Assembly (NCBI GenBank): GCA_019096065.1
Contig: JAGUCH010000005.1
Location: forward strand, 3,596,001 to 3,660,000
DNA from: Paracyclopina nana
Taxonomy: Eukaryota > Arthropoda > Copepoda > Cyclopoida > Cyclopettidae
Direction: 5' to 3'
Length of the DNA: 64,000 nt
The notes below the pieces were generated by a model. It saw nothing but the letters and a program-made list of their open reading frames with translations. It made no database searches and was not told where the DNA came from. Shown piece by piece: positions 49,501 to 63,750 of the stretch (the stretch's first letter is position 1; each line of letters starts with the position of its first letter). The translations under genes and the position numbers were made by a program.

Positions 49501-52500
49501 AGTTCCTGATTTGTGCCCGAGTAGTCAAGAAGTTTTCATGGATGAAAAGCACCCGAAAAGCTCATTTTGCCAATTCGGGAATTATTCAGACCCGAATCGG
49601 TAACTAAAATTCTGGTTGGGTATTATGATAACCTATGCAATCAAGATGGAGTCGAGCCAATTGGTGGGCAAAAAACCAATTTTTGCAAATAAATGGCTCA
49701 TTGAGCGCTCATAACACATCCATAGTTGTCAAATGCAGCATGTCACATATATGCCAAACGAAGAGGAGGAGAAGAATGGGGGGTTGAATGGTGGTGTTCA
49801 ATGTGTTTGTTGGCACAATTGTTATCATCGCGGAATAATGTTTTCTTGGTTTATTACAAAGAGCAGAGATGTCAAGCGACACTGGTGCAATTTGCAATGA
49901 CAAGGGCACACAATATGCTAGCCAGGGGTGGGTTTTCTGGCTAAATATCTAGGTCGCGCCCGTTCTTTTCTTTGGCTAAAAGGGGAGGAAGAGCACTAAT
50001 TATCACACTTTTCCCCCAAGAAAATGCTGATATGTGCTGGCAAACAATGTCCTTCTTTTTTCATGCACATCTGCATTTGGATGCTCATCCTTCAAACATG
50101 CGCATACTACTACGAGGATCGTACTTGCTGTTCTGGTTTGATAAGCTTGTAATCAGCAAGTGTGCGGCTGACAAAATGCCTTTTGTTGGGGAAATTGTGC
50201 CGGGCCTATAGTAAATAGATCCTGTCGCGGGAAGCTCTAAGGAAATAATAATGGTTCGTAAAAAATGGATGGAGCTACTAGCTACGTATGTGGCAGCATG
50301 AAAGGATTGGGAAAACAACCTGAAAAATAGTGCTTGTTCCCGAGAAAATTAAAAGCTTGTGCAATGAAAAGGAACGAAATATTGCTAGGCAGTAACCTCA
50401 TCATAGTTTGTCAGCAAAAAACTGATTATCATTAGGGAAAGCTGTCAACAAAGTGGACAAAAGCCAGATTAATGAACGCATTAGCATTTGTAAGAGAGAA
50501 TAATAATAAAGTGAACTTGACTGACTGCCCACGTTTCCATCAGAAGCTCATTCATGCAGCATACAGCAAAGCTGGTGTGTGCATTCATGCCTCGCTAACC
50601 AATTACAGGCCTAATCACCATCATCTGAAGCCAAAATTCTCTACTAGAAAACCTGGAGCGAATTTTTCCCAATTGGTGCCCACTTGTGATGCGATGGGGC
50701 TTTTATGGGCGGTGTGTGCGCATAATAATGCCGTTTTACTACAAGATTTGGTACTATATGCACACTCTTAACTTTTATGTACTACCTCAATGTTTGGAGG
50801 ACAATTTACTAGATGGGAAAACTGAAGTAGTAGGGAATAGTATATCCATTTCAAAGTCGCAGGTGGTGCGTTGAAACTTTTGAATCCCGCGCCACTAACA
50901 TGAAATATGGTAGGCCGACCATAATACCAGTTCTACTACTTTGTAGTAAAGTGTGGACCGATGGGCACATCTTTGTGTAGCATGTAACAAATAGAAAGCT
51001 ACCCAAGCAAGGTCATAGACATTCTCCTAATTCCCGATCATGGAACTTCAGTGCCCAGTCGAGGGTGAAAAGAAGTAATGCCGGAAATGGCTGCACCAAG
51101 TTCAGGGGGCTCGAAAAACGCCAAAAAGCTTTCAAAGTTTCAGAGGAGCACTACATGATTGTAGGAAGAACGCGGCATCCTTTGCAGCTAGCTTGCATTT
51201 GCATATTACTCGCACACTTCTGCAACTCAAGAGTTCGGAAAGAGAGCATTTCGCGTACTGTGATGAAAAGTCGAAAGTTCACTCGCGATGTGGCTTGCAC
51301 TTTTACGTGAAAGCTGATATTGCAATCTGACATCTGATAAGAAGCTTCTAGCATGTTAGCATAGCCAAAATCTAGGAAAAAGTGCCTACTCATCTAATGG
51401 CCAACATTTTTCGCCACAGCTTCTTCCTCAATAGTGGCTATTCGCCCTGGCAAATCCTCAATAATTTCGGGTAAAATAGTCCACCCCCCTTGGCATCTAC
51501 CATGGGTAGTGTATACTATATACCCACCGTACAGACACAGTGGAAAAGCTCAAGGAGCATCGAACTGCCATGTGAGATCCTTTCTCTAACCTCAGAGCCT
51601 CTCTTCGCTTTCTTCTCTTCCTGTAGCTGCACTGTGGGAAGGCAACGCCTCAAAAAGCTATGCACTTTCGGGGGAGGCCATTTATGAAGCACTCAGGACA
51701 AAAGTAGTAAAAAACGACGCCGAGAGAAAGCTTTGTGCTACCAAAGTCCTTTCGGCCCCCACGTACTCTTAAGAGTATATTTTAGTACTAGTACACTATA
51801 GCAATACGTAGGGGGGGACCACAGCTGCCCAGTTTTGCCGCATTCTCTGATGGCCTTGACTCCGCGCATCCTTGCTTGTGTACACTAACGTCTAACAGCA
51901 AGGGCCAGGGATGGCAGAAAAACTTGGTTCCATTTGTCAAATATAGATCTGAGATTGGATTTTTGCCTCTGCCGCAAGACATGCATTTTCCTACACGCGC
52001 GTGTCACACATGAAATTCAACGTCTCCAACCATAAGAGTATCCGGTGCGAGGTTGGACCATTTATCATCGAAGGCCGACTGGAGGAGTGTGACTATCCCT
52101 TCAAAATGGCCTTCAACCAGGAACTAACTGATAGTGTGTGCCTGCAGAAAATTGCCAGAAAGACGGAGAAAAGGCAAAAATATGTGGGTAGAAGGATTGA
52201 GATATTACCGTCGTTTTTCGCCAAGCCTTTATGCTCCTTTAAAATATTAGTGCACGAAATGATGAAGTTTCAACAGAAACAGGCTCATTTTTATCCTGCC
52301 AGCAACTTTTCTCGAAATTGTCTCTTGCAAAATCAGCAGCAGTTCAAACAAACAAGTCTGCTCAACTTTCAATGATAGGTTGAGCGGTTAACGATACCGA
52401 ACTTTCCGTTCCACTTTTACTCTTTATTGCAATTACGTAACTTCTTATGAGGGCATTTTTCCTTATTATGAGGATGTGATAGTATCACGCGATCTCTTGG

Positions 52501-55296
52501 GATCGGCCGGTCGCATCTGCCTATATCTAGTTTCGTGATGCGTTCATCTGCAGTGAGAACAATATAAATACGGAATAGTTTATTGACAACTTGTCTGTAG
52601 ATCAAGCTGGCAGTACAAAAAAGAGTTGTTGTTCAAAAGGCAGAAATAATGAGGATGAACGGTGCTCTCCTGTCTTTTGTAGGCCCATGTCCTCAATTAA
52701 TGCAATTGCGCTCCTCTCGCAGAATCCATAAATTATGAAAATTCTCGGTGGAATCACACGTGAGCAACCGTCCCAGTCCCCAAGTAAACCTTATTAAGAA
52801 AAAGTGGTGGGCATTAAAAAAGCTTGCTGCGCATACATGCGTACTTAGAGCGGGTAGGGACCATTAAAAATGATAAAAGAAGCAAGCCTAGTTGCAATTC
52901 CAACTTTATGAAAATAAATGCGTAGCTTCTTCCCAGGTTTTTTCGCACAAGTCCAATATTCAATTTGAATCTAGTTGGCGAGAAGTGTGTAGAAGATTTA
53001 TGAAACTCATGTGTGCGCGAATACATATATGGCATGGCTTCCTGGAAGTGAGGCCCACTTTGGAATGAAAAATGTCCCAGGTGGCGCCATCTGTTGACCC
53101 CCAATTTGACCTTGGCCAGGGAAAGAATGCGAAGTCAGTCCAGCCAAAGTTTGGCCAGTGTACCGCGAGAAGGTTCTTTAGTATCCCATGTTATCTTAAG
53201 GTTTGCAGGCTCAGCACTCACATTGTCCTCGAGTCCTTCGACAGAGCTCTGCACGCGCGTGTTTATGTGCCATAATAGGCAGGCAGAGAATAAGACTATA
53301 CCAGCTTCAGGAGGATGGAGTCACATTATTTGGAAAGTTGGCATCGAACAGCATAAACCTAGCTGAAGTAATACCAAGACTGATATCATCATTTGCCTCT
53401 AAGGTCCGCCTTACTGCAATCATCGATCCTCAGCATGCAAAGACCAAGTTGATTCCGGCATGGAATCATAGCATGTAGCAAATACAGCCCCCTCGGTACT
53501 TGTACACATAGTACCCCAGAATAACTTTGCGCGAGTAACGAGGTCCAAGATTGGCGAATACAATGCCCCTTCATGGACACAGAAAAACTTTGATAAATTG
53601 GGGGGAGGAATGACTGGGTTTTTTACTACGCCATTATCTAGGAGAGCTAGAATATCCTGTCCCCTTTTTTGATCTCATAAAAGCAAGAAATCCCCGGATC
53701 AGTAGTAGCTAAGCTTGCTTCCATTATATTCCCATTAGCTGTGTGCGACGACGAGGACGACCTTGGGTAGTAGTCCGATGCGCACGGGTCGAAAAGAAGG
53801 GCTCAAGGATTCCCTGCATTCTCCCTGCTTCTCAAGTTTCTTCCTCAGGATAAACGTGTATATAAAACTAGTATGCTGCAGCTAGGCTGAATGCAGCATG
53901 CAAAGTGAAATGGACGATGAGGTAGCCCACAAGGTCCCAACTCACTTACAGCGCCGAGGTCATGGCAAATCTTGGGGGCTTTCTAAAATTTACAGCCCTC
54001 TGCAAAAGCATTAGAGAAACGAACGCTGCTTTCACCACCGCCCACCCAAAAATCCCAAGGATGCAAGATAAGGCCCAAGTGAATCATGAACTGCACAATG
54101 GACACTTCCACAATTAATGATCTTTGGCGGCTCTCTGGAAAAGCCAGCAGCTAGATCTTGCGCATTAAATGTACCCACAGAGCTAGACTCAAGTAGCTGA
54201 TGCTATACATACTACTCGCTCTGAGCTTCTTTGAAAGCTAGCTGCTTTTGATTGCTCTTGAGCTACTTTTCCCACATGAATGAAACAGCCGGGAGCTATT
54301 TTGTGAAATGAGCACCAAGCTAGCAAAACATCATACAACATACACTTTCATACAGCATATACTAGTCATGCACGACTAGCATAACCATTCGTCTTCTTCC
54401 GCGATCGCTCTGATTGATCGGGAGCCAAGTTATGCAGCGAGCTGATCCTCAAGAACCTTGAGCACTTCTTGACACATAATTCAGAAATGTCCGACTGCCC
54501 TGCATAAACATACGGGATCTTCTATTAAAAAAGAGAGCATCTTTACCTCAAGGCTACGCACATACGTATGTAAATAAATAGAATGTAATACTATTTTTTT
54601 CCACTGCCTTGCTTGGTAAAAGCACGGCTATCTGATGAAAAATTAAAACGCTACGCGTTAAACTTTTGATGGATCGCATGTCTGCTAGGAAGGACGGAAT
54701 CATTCTTTAGGATGAGCAGCTTCCAAAGAAAAAACGCGACCTTGAAAAGGCGGTCGAGGCCGTGAAGCAGTATATAGCAAGCCTCTCATCATCACTGTGG
54801 GTGGAGGAAGGGACAACATGAAAAGACCCAAGTCCACATGATTGTATAGCATGTTGAAGCAAATAAAAATTGCTGCTGATCCGCTTTCACGCTAAGCCAT
54901 AAGCCTCAGCATAGCTAGTATATATAGAATATGGTAGAGGACAAACGTATGACTGAGAGGACGAGACTTTTTGGCAAGTCTTGATTTAGATTTGAAGAGA
55001 AGCAGTTAAAAATGGTGGCGAGGAGGGCTGATTTCTTCCAAGAGGAAATTAGCCTCTTTTTGCTGATTTCAGATCCTTTTGAGATAACTTTCCACAGTGG
55101 CCGTTCAGCTTCGTTAGCGTATGAAAGAAGTCTTTTTTGCCACGTACCATCCAGGATATTGTGTTCCACTTGGGCCATCATGTTCTCTTAAAAGCACAGC
55201 TTGCAAGATGTAAAAAAGTTCCCAAGCCTCTTTCAAGTAATTTTGAGGCTCCAGCTCTTCCTTGAAAGGTCATTTGAAAGGAGCTCGTGCGTGGGT

Positions 55297-55312
55297 GCGC
55301 GCGCGCGCGCGC
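55297..55312. repeat. (GC)8 dinucleotide repeat
   Basis: Eight GC units in a row follow GTGGGT. Alternating purine-pyrimidine tracts of this kind can adopt Z-DNA. A similar (GC)6 lies at 35737-35748. Confidence 0.85.
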
Positions 55313-58300
55313 CGATGAAAGATTCAATTGACTTTGTGACAAGGATAACCCTTATCTGAAAATGGAGTCTATACAGCCACGTTGAGAGGGAGAACGAAAA
55401 ATGAGTTTTCTTTCACTAGATATAAAAGTATATGAACGGTTTTTCTCCTTTCTCAATAGTATATATACGCAGGAAAGAGAACGGAGCTGCAGCTAGCTAC
55501 GCGTTTTCTGCTCAATTTTCCGAGTGTGCTTTTGTAAAAAGAAGTCGTTCAGATAGATACAGAACTATAACAATATTGAGCGAAGTAATAAAAAGAGTCA
55601 AACACATGGTGCTGTGCAAGGAAGAAAGCATTCTTTTTGCAAGGACAAATCTCTATCTGCTCAGCATGTTCTCCTCATAAAATGCTCATAAGTTGTAAAA
55701 GTGGATTTTTTCCAGACATTTCTTTTGGCTTTTTGCCTTCTTCTAAATTATTCCACCGAGAAACTTATCAATCAAGTATCTAGATCAAAATGGTCATCTC
55801 CAATAAGTACCAATATACACTGCAGACCCGAGAGGATCGAAGTGACAGCTCGGCCTTCTGTAATTCATCAAATGATCTCGTTATGGTCAAGATTGGCCAC
55901 CTGATGATAGATGGTATGAAAGACCTTGGCTACGGTTGACAGAAGGCCTCCCAATCTCTCGTGGAAACAGAACAGCCCATAGAAGAGGAAGAAGTAATTT
56001 CTTAAGTGGTGGAGCCTCCTCCTTTATTGCTAATTGGTTAATGTAATGAGCAGAGGAGCCTCATAAATGGGATCCAATCCTCCTACCTTAAGAAAGGAAA
56101 TTTGAGAGAATATCTTGAACTATCTCTAAAACAAGGAAACAACAATGCATGCGTGCGCGTGAGTTTAAATTCCTTGATGCTTTGAAGTTCATCTCCGAAG
56201 ATGCAAAGAGCATATCTCTCTCACACTTTATTCCATTTCTCGCAAGTTTACGCTCATTTAGCTCAACATTTCAGCATCTAGGTATCTAAAAAGTAGCTAA
56301 TGATGCTAAAAATGACATTTAGAGGCTAGTCATGAATCATCTGTACAGTGTACTATACTTTTTAGTGTCATTCGAGTGCTTTTGCACAAGGCTTTTGATG
56401 GAACAATCAAAAAGTTATGAGAAAAAGTTTGCACAGCAAAGGAGGATCACTTTTTTGCAGAAAATACCACTCATGCGAAAGCAAGGGCGAAATCGTCAAA
56501 AAACTGGCTCCCTTGATGGACTTTTTTTCACCCCAAAAGCTGGGGCTTAGAGACCACATGACCATGAAAAGTTTGGTGTGATTTGCGATCTAAAGCTAGC
56601 GAGCCAAATATCTCAGCCTAAAAGTTAGCATTGCAAAAGATTGGAAAGGTGCGATGCTTTTAGTGACCTCTGGCCTAAGATTGCAATTCATCCCTTAATG
56701 ACCTACATCATATTTAAAAAATCTCAGTTTGGCTATGGAGAATCATTTTGTCTAAAAATTCAATTCATTCAATTTTGTGGGGGAAACAACGTAGCATGGA
56801 ATGGCCTTCAACTTGGTGCAAGTGCGATGCAGAAGTGCGACTACTGGATGTGTCGACAACGATTTCCTTGGCATTTTTGTAAGTCAGCAGATATCCGACT
56901 ATATATGTAGTTAGAACAGTGGAACGTGCAAACGGAGAAAGCTGAGCTATCAATCTTGCACAAGTCGCCTATCCAACTCATTTTGTGACTCGTCTCCTAT
57001 TTTCTTCTTCGCATTTTCCATTACGATATCATGATGTTGCTTACAGGAGCTAGGCACAGATACAGTAGGCTGTCTGCAAACAGATAAATCATATGCTAGC
57101 AGGAAAAGCAAAATTGTGCATGAAAAAGTCTGGAAAATGTATGTCTCAGAAGGGTGCACTACACGTGTCTTCCTTTGAACCAGAGGGGAGAAGAGGGGCT
57201 AGGGGTTGATTAATGGTTATTCAATTAAGTTGAATAGACTTAATAGTATGTGACAAATGAGACTTCTGCTTTCTCTTGTGTTAAACGTTTCGAATATGAA
57301 CATGCAATCACTTCAAAAGCCTTAAATTGATTGAAACTGCGTGTAGTGTTGTGCATCATCTGATCCATTCTATTCACCCTGTATCTGAGAGCCCAAATAA
57401 GTGGAAAATCACAATCACAGGCAGCTCTTCCTTTATCCTATTAGCGCGACGCACGAGGGAATGATGTGTGAAAAAATGGTCGAGAGATGGAGCTGCCGTC
57501 AGGAGTGAGGTTTTTATGTAACATTTTGCCCTATTATGAAGCTCTTTGCCAAACTAGGAGAACAACTTTCAGGTGAACGAATTGATGGCAGTCAGCATCC
57601 ATTTCCCATTGTTCGCGATGGAAGGTTGGCTAAAAAGCCACTAGCTTCTGCGCGAGTAGCAATCGGAGAAGTAGGGCGGGTAGGGTGAAAAGTGAAAGAG
57701 TGTTTGAGTTTGGAAACATCGAACTTAGATTGGGTTCAAGTCTACCCTCAGCCAACTAGAGAAAGAGAGAGGAATTGTCTTACAATTTTTTCCCTAATAA
57801 TTCTCTTTGACTGGTGCTGCTGGCTCCCTAAAAGGATTGGTACATTATTCTGTACCAGAGAACATACACATGGAAATGCAAAGAAAGCAAATAATGAATG
57901 ATGGCTCCCAGCCATGTTCTAGTTGTTTCGCAAATTGGTATTCCTACTACATGCAATGCCAAGTTAAAAATAAATGAGGAGGGTAGACCCCATCTCTTTG
58001 CAGATCGCCAACTTGACATGACACGGATCCATGTTGGCGTGGTGAGGATCATTTGTTGGAATTGGAAAGTCACTATAGTATACCTCCACTAAAAGCACCA
58101 GCTATTTTGAACTCCTTCAATCTTTTTTGACCTGTACAGAAGAGACTGGACCTCACTCCGACTTGTTTGCTCTCAAGAAAAGGAAAAATGGTATATGGTA
58201 TTTAATTACCAAGGCCACATATCTCTAATTAATCATACGCATCAGTGGTATTTTTCAGCAAATTAGGCAAGGAATTAGCTTAGTGTAATGTGTAAAAAGC

Positions 58301-61300
58301 CATATATAATTTCACAAAGCTTGAAGCACCACCACAAATGGCCAATAAGCCATTTCACCCAAGTTAAAATTGTCACAATACTCAAAGTACCATTTGTGTA
58401 TTCAAGCATCATCTACCCTAGCTAAGATGCTGTCGGTACTCGGTATGCACCTCTTTGATCTGATTCTGAGACTTGCGCTAAAGTTTCTCAAAAATATAGA
58501 GCAGCAGAACACACAAAAACCTTACGTGAGCTGATTTTATGGTCACTAAGCTGTTTGACCTAGTTCGTCATCGGGCAGAAATGGAAGCCAGACTCTCAGG
58601 ATTAATGCCATAGGGTTTTATGCTGTTTTAATCTTAGCTGGATCCTTCATACTTGCTCTCCATTACAAATCTTAAGGTCTTTATTACAGCTAAGATAATG
58701 GCTGAGAATCCATTGGTGCAGGCTGAGAGCCGAGCATAGATAAGAAGCTTTTTGAAACAAATGTTTTCTTCCAGGGATCTCTAAAAGCCGTAAAGATTGA
58801 TCTACATTTGCTCACACGGAGCTTTCATATGAGAAACATGGCCACAAAGATGTATGTGACGATTACATGTAAGGTGTTTTTTTTCAAAATATTGCCTTAT
58901 TTTTGAATGCTCGTTTTGTCAGCTAATCTCGTTTCTCATCAGCTGAAGGAAGGAGTAGTCGTCGCAGACCCGTAGTCGTCACGCATTATTTGTTTTGTTT
59001 TGGAGTAGGAGAGGATACGCGTATTCAGCCAGCAGATTTTGTAAGTACAACGTTAAGTTTCACGGAAGCTTGATAGGGCACCAACCTATTTCCCAAGGCT
59101 AACTTTCGTGCCAACTGGCGAACAAACAACTGTAGATGCAAGCAGCATGGTGCCGCTAAAGTTTGTTGACCAGACCTGTTCTTATTTCCGCAAAATGGCT
59201 AAGCTAGCACCACACTTGCAATTTACAAAGCTTCGGGTCTTTCCACAGGCTTTTCAATCATTTTCTTTGGAATTAATTTTCCTGCCTCTTGTTCCTGGTC
59301 TAGTCACGAAGGAGTTGCTTGTTAAAGTTCTGTTAATTGCACTCCCAAGATTGGCTGTCTGTGACATTCAGGCTCCTAATTTAAAACTCTCCAGAAGGAA
59401 AGCCTTTTTAAAATAAGGGGAAGAAACAAAGATAAATCACACTAGGCTTCCTTCCATATTTAGGCTCTGTGAGTGGAGCAATCGACTTTCTCACATTAAT
59501 GATGTAGAACAGTGAGAAATATGCCCACATACCTGCCTAAATTAGGCATAGATCATTGTACAGGAACATTTGTTTGACATTCAGCTGGCAAACCTAATTT
59601 CGTACGAATAACAGAGGCTTCTGGACCGCATAAAAACAGAGGCCCACGGATCTCATCATCATAGTTCCATTGTCATTTTCCACATTGCTGGTGTGCTGTA
59701 AAGACTGAGAACTTTGGTATACCATTTAACATTTTTGAGGCTGTCGAGCTTTGAAAAGTTCAGCTGCCCCTAGACTGAATCCACCTTTCTCCTATCCTCG
59801 ATATAATAGCATGCCCCTGATGGCAAAGTACAGCATGGGCATAAGGATGACAGCTGAAAAACGGACGGAGCAGACATGGTATTGGCATGCTACTTTGTAC
59901 CAGCATAACACTATTATGCAAGCTCACACTTCATCATTATTGTCCACTGACATCTGGAAGAAGGCAAACAATTCATCACATCAAGCTAATGACCAACAGG
60001 CCTTTCTGGCACTCAATGGCTGGATCTCCTCCACCAGTATATCATCTCTTCACAGATAAAAAAATGGATGATGATGACCTTGGCTGTGGGCATTTTTCAG
60101 CACCAGATGTAGCTACAGGATGAGAGTGTGATCAAGGTCTCACGTGTTGCAAACCGTGCATTTATTGCGCTCACAAAGATTCCGCAAGTAGTGCAGTAAA
60201 ATGCAATACATACATTGAAGCCACTAGCAATGAGTCAGAATCAGAAAGGCTCCTTGAAGTGCCATGCTTTCCAGGGGGGAAGAGACCTTGGAAATCTTCT
60301 TATCTTAGTTGATGATACATACAAGTGGTGGCCAGAATGTAATCTATACATACCTCCCAATCAAAGATACGCGCGGTGAATGCGTTTAGGGTAAATTATT
60401 GCTGCAGCCGACGATGGGCAGCAGTATCCTTGAAAGTACCACTTAATGGCGTTGTGAAGGTATAGGATTGGCCTATTTATAGAAGGAGAGCCTCATAGTG
60501 AAACATCAGAATCGACTTTGCAATCATCTTAGCGATACAATAATGTGCGAGGAAAACTGCTTTTTACACTGCGTGATAGCAGAGAAAGCAATGAAGATTT
60601 CCTATTATTTTGTCCCTCTCGGAAGACAATAGAGGACAAATCTTGTCACACCTATTAAAAAGAAAGCCATTTTGTTGACTCGAAGGCACTACCTAATATG
60701 TAGTCCCTATGCTGACAGCTGTGCGTTAACATTGTGATGTGTTAACATACACCCCAAAGGCCCATAAGTCCAGCTGACTCAACAAAGACCTGACATCTTG
60801 CTGATAGCCTTATAAAAAAGTCCCAAAAGGCCTAGCACCTCGTCGCCGTTCTACGATATCATGCGCTACAAATAGCTGCAACATTTCTTACCAAAGATTC
60901 TCATTTTGAAGCTCAGCAATGACTTGGCAAAAGTAATCATTGATTTTCTGCACAGACAGCAACTTGGGCTACCAACAAAAGCAGTAAACAAGAAGGCCCA
61001 AGGACTCCAATTAAGCTTTTTCAAGGCTGCCCTCCACTTTGCAAGATAGTGCGTCGAGAGATGATTGCTACATGTGGTACAATATTACACAAATATAATT
61101 ATTGGCTTTTTTTTCGTGACCTCGATATTGGTGTCTAATTAGGAAGGGAAGCCCAATTTGTGGCTAAATAGCCAGGTGGTTTTTTTTGCCGCACCACATG
61201 ATTTGACTTAATTATCGCAAAAGCTTAGTGACTTTGGTGCTTTTTGTGCCTGTCCGGATGCTGATTATGTTGCACATAAAACACAAAGTTAGCTTTATAA

Positions 61301-62268
61301 TAGCTGCAGTTACTATATCGGTTTTGCAGCTTGCAAGGGAGACGAGCCAAAACGCTCTAAACGAGCAGGAGATTGAGGAACCACGGAAGACTTGCCAAGT
61401 CGTTATGACTTATAGTCAATCAAGGAGATCATCGACGATGAGAATGCCAAGAAAAAACCTGGATCACAGTCCAAAAAAAGCTGCTGCTCAGAATGGCCTT
61501 TATCCAACAACTGATTCACTCGGTTCGATAAGATCACGACAGCCTTTTTTCTTCGCTGAAAGGACAAAGGATTTTACGAGAAAATATCTCGCTTAGTAGA
61601 ATGTGAAACTTATAGCACAGGAGCATGAAATGCTAATTTCACTTTTATGATTATACTCGCTGTTGTTGCGTGAGAGGAGCGAGGACTCGATTAACTTTTA
61701 TTGGAGTGATTTACAAAAAAGGTCTTTCACGATTGCTTTCTCCCGTTGAAGCATACAGCTTGGAAGATCCGGAAGCGACCACAGGAGTGCTTTCACAATA
61801 ACTGCAAAACCTCTCATGGCCAGTCAACCATCGCAACATCATTGATTGCTGTCGTCCACAATTCACTTTATCTCACCCACATCGATAAAGCTTGAAAGAA
61901 AATATCCAGCTTTCACACTAGGTGTTCAAAGACCTAGATGTGCGAGTCATAGCCAAGTTTGATCAGCAAGCAGAAAATGCAATTCCTGGCTGACATCAAT
62001 TTTGAAAATCAAATCTATATAACGCAAAATTCATTGCACGACCACCAGAAGATGCGACTTTCACAAACGAAACTCGAGTAGAACGATTGAAAAGGCCTTG
62101 ATTTTTTGCTGAAATCGTAGATTTTCAAATGGCTTCGGGTGGTGCGGAGTTTTTTATGAATTTGAGCCTCGAAGCAGTTTTGCGGTTTAGCTTTCAGCTG
62201 CACGGAAATTCTTCAAAATTGCAAGATAGTCTTCATCGCCAAGATGCTTTGTGATTTTATATGGAAGA

Positions 62269-62293
62269 AGTTGAGGTCAAGTTGACCTCAACT
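62269..62293. promoter_or_regulatory. Perfect palindrome with AGGTCA half-sites, 3-nt spacer
   Basis: AGTTGAGGTCA and its exact complement flank AGT. The core AGGTCA-AGT-TGACCT (62274-62288) equals the inverted-repeat-3 consensus bound by steroid receptors of the oestrogen-receptor class. No gene is near, so a chance match or a plain hairpin is possible. Confidence 0.3.
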
Positions 62294-63750
62294 CTATGCT
62301 TCTTCTTGAGAACTTTCACTCAGCGGACAAGCATCATCATTTTCCATAAGAGTGGCCATTGAAAAAGTCCTTTCATTGGATTTCTAGCTTCTGCTGCAGA
62401 AACACTTCTATGGCATTTGACCCATATGCAATTGACGATGATCGTATCAATCTGCCTTTGTCAATTGCTGTCATTGCAATGATCTGCAATATTGCTATGT
62501 ATAACAATTGAGTATTTTCAGCTCAAGAAAGTAAGGGTTTAGATGCGAGCCATTCTTCATGTGTGCATGCACAGATTGAAATAATGCTATATTGCTGCAA
62601 CTTTCGAGAACAGCAATCAAGCTTCCAGAAGTTTGTTACACCTGCAACCAGACGAAGTGTGCATTTGCTTAATGGCGTCATTTCGAGAGAACCTTACTAT
62701 TATTAAAGCTATATTTCCCATATAGTATATACAAGCAAAGATACCTGGTGGCTGATTTTTATTTTTTTCTGAAAAATTGCAAGAAAACTAAATGCACAAA
62801 ACAAAGCAAATGCTGGCTTTCCATTTTGTAATGTTCAATCAGTCCATAAGCCCTTCCGGAAGCAATTAAGTTTATCATACAGCTTCAGATAATCATAAGC
62901 CGATCACATCTGGCATATTTTAAAATTGTGTTAAAAGTCCTTGATGTATTTGCAATGAAATCATCATCGTTGGTACCCTTTTAGTCAACATTATCTTTCC
63001 CTTTTTAAGATACCTTACAATTTCGAGGTACATTTGTTTTTGCTCTTGGCACAACTTTTTTAAAATGAAGCACTGCAAAATTCAAAGATCACCCAAAAAA
63101 ATAATAATAACAGTTGGAAAATTGAAGTTCCTATCTCAGTTCTCTTAATTATATAAGCCCAAGGAAAAAGTTTTTAGATGAATTTGTTCACTCCGTTGTG
63201 CATTTTTTCGACACTTGATTAGGAGGCATCCTTCTAAAAAATTGGCGTGTTAACTTATCTCAAAACTTCTTGATTGATTTAGCAATAAAGAGGTAAGTTT
63301 GGAAGCAGTTTATTAAAGTGAAGAATTAACTATTGTTTGTCAGAGGCTAAGTGAAAAATCAAATATTTTGAAGAGTGCTTCAAAAATCTAAAGCTTTTTA
63401 GGCGATTCCAGTCAAACGCATTCCGGATTTTAGTGAATCAGGATGCCTTTTCATGCACGTACCTGAACATTAGTTTTTCCTTCTCCACTCTCCACGATGT
63501 TTTCAGATGAAGGGACTAGTCGCATCATTTTTATTAGGCTTTATAAAAGATACAGTAATAAACTAGAGGTTTAGCATATGACGTATGCATTAATTGTCAT
63601 CAATGCAAATTGTAAGTTAACACAAATACACTTTTCATGTGGTACACTTTCAACATATTTTGCATTTGGAAGGTGGGCTAAGATACACACTCTTTGGCAT
63701 TTGCTTTTGCATAACACATTCACTTTATCAAGCCATAAGGTATAAGTACT

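Larger units (their letters stand above)
48388..49620. mobile_element. Non-autonomous TIR element with TA duplication and internal tandem array
   Basis: The ends are CCCAACCAGAATTTTGG on the left and CCCAACCAGAATTTTAG as the complement of the right, 16 of 17 matching. TA lies on each side (48386-48387 and 49621-49622). The 1,233-bp element has no coding frame. It contains a tRNA-like segment (48747-48821) and a degenerate 61-62 bp tandem array (about 48915-49500). The TA duplication suits Tc1/mariner or a similar family. Confidence 0.72.
49623..63750. other. Long gene-free stretch
   Basis: About 14 kb with no supported gene. It contains (GC)8 at 55297-55312 and a short perfect palindrome with AGGTCA half-sites at 62269-62293. 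One open frame after a good acceptor at about 61328 might be a lone exon but has no partner. Confidence 0.4.
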
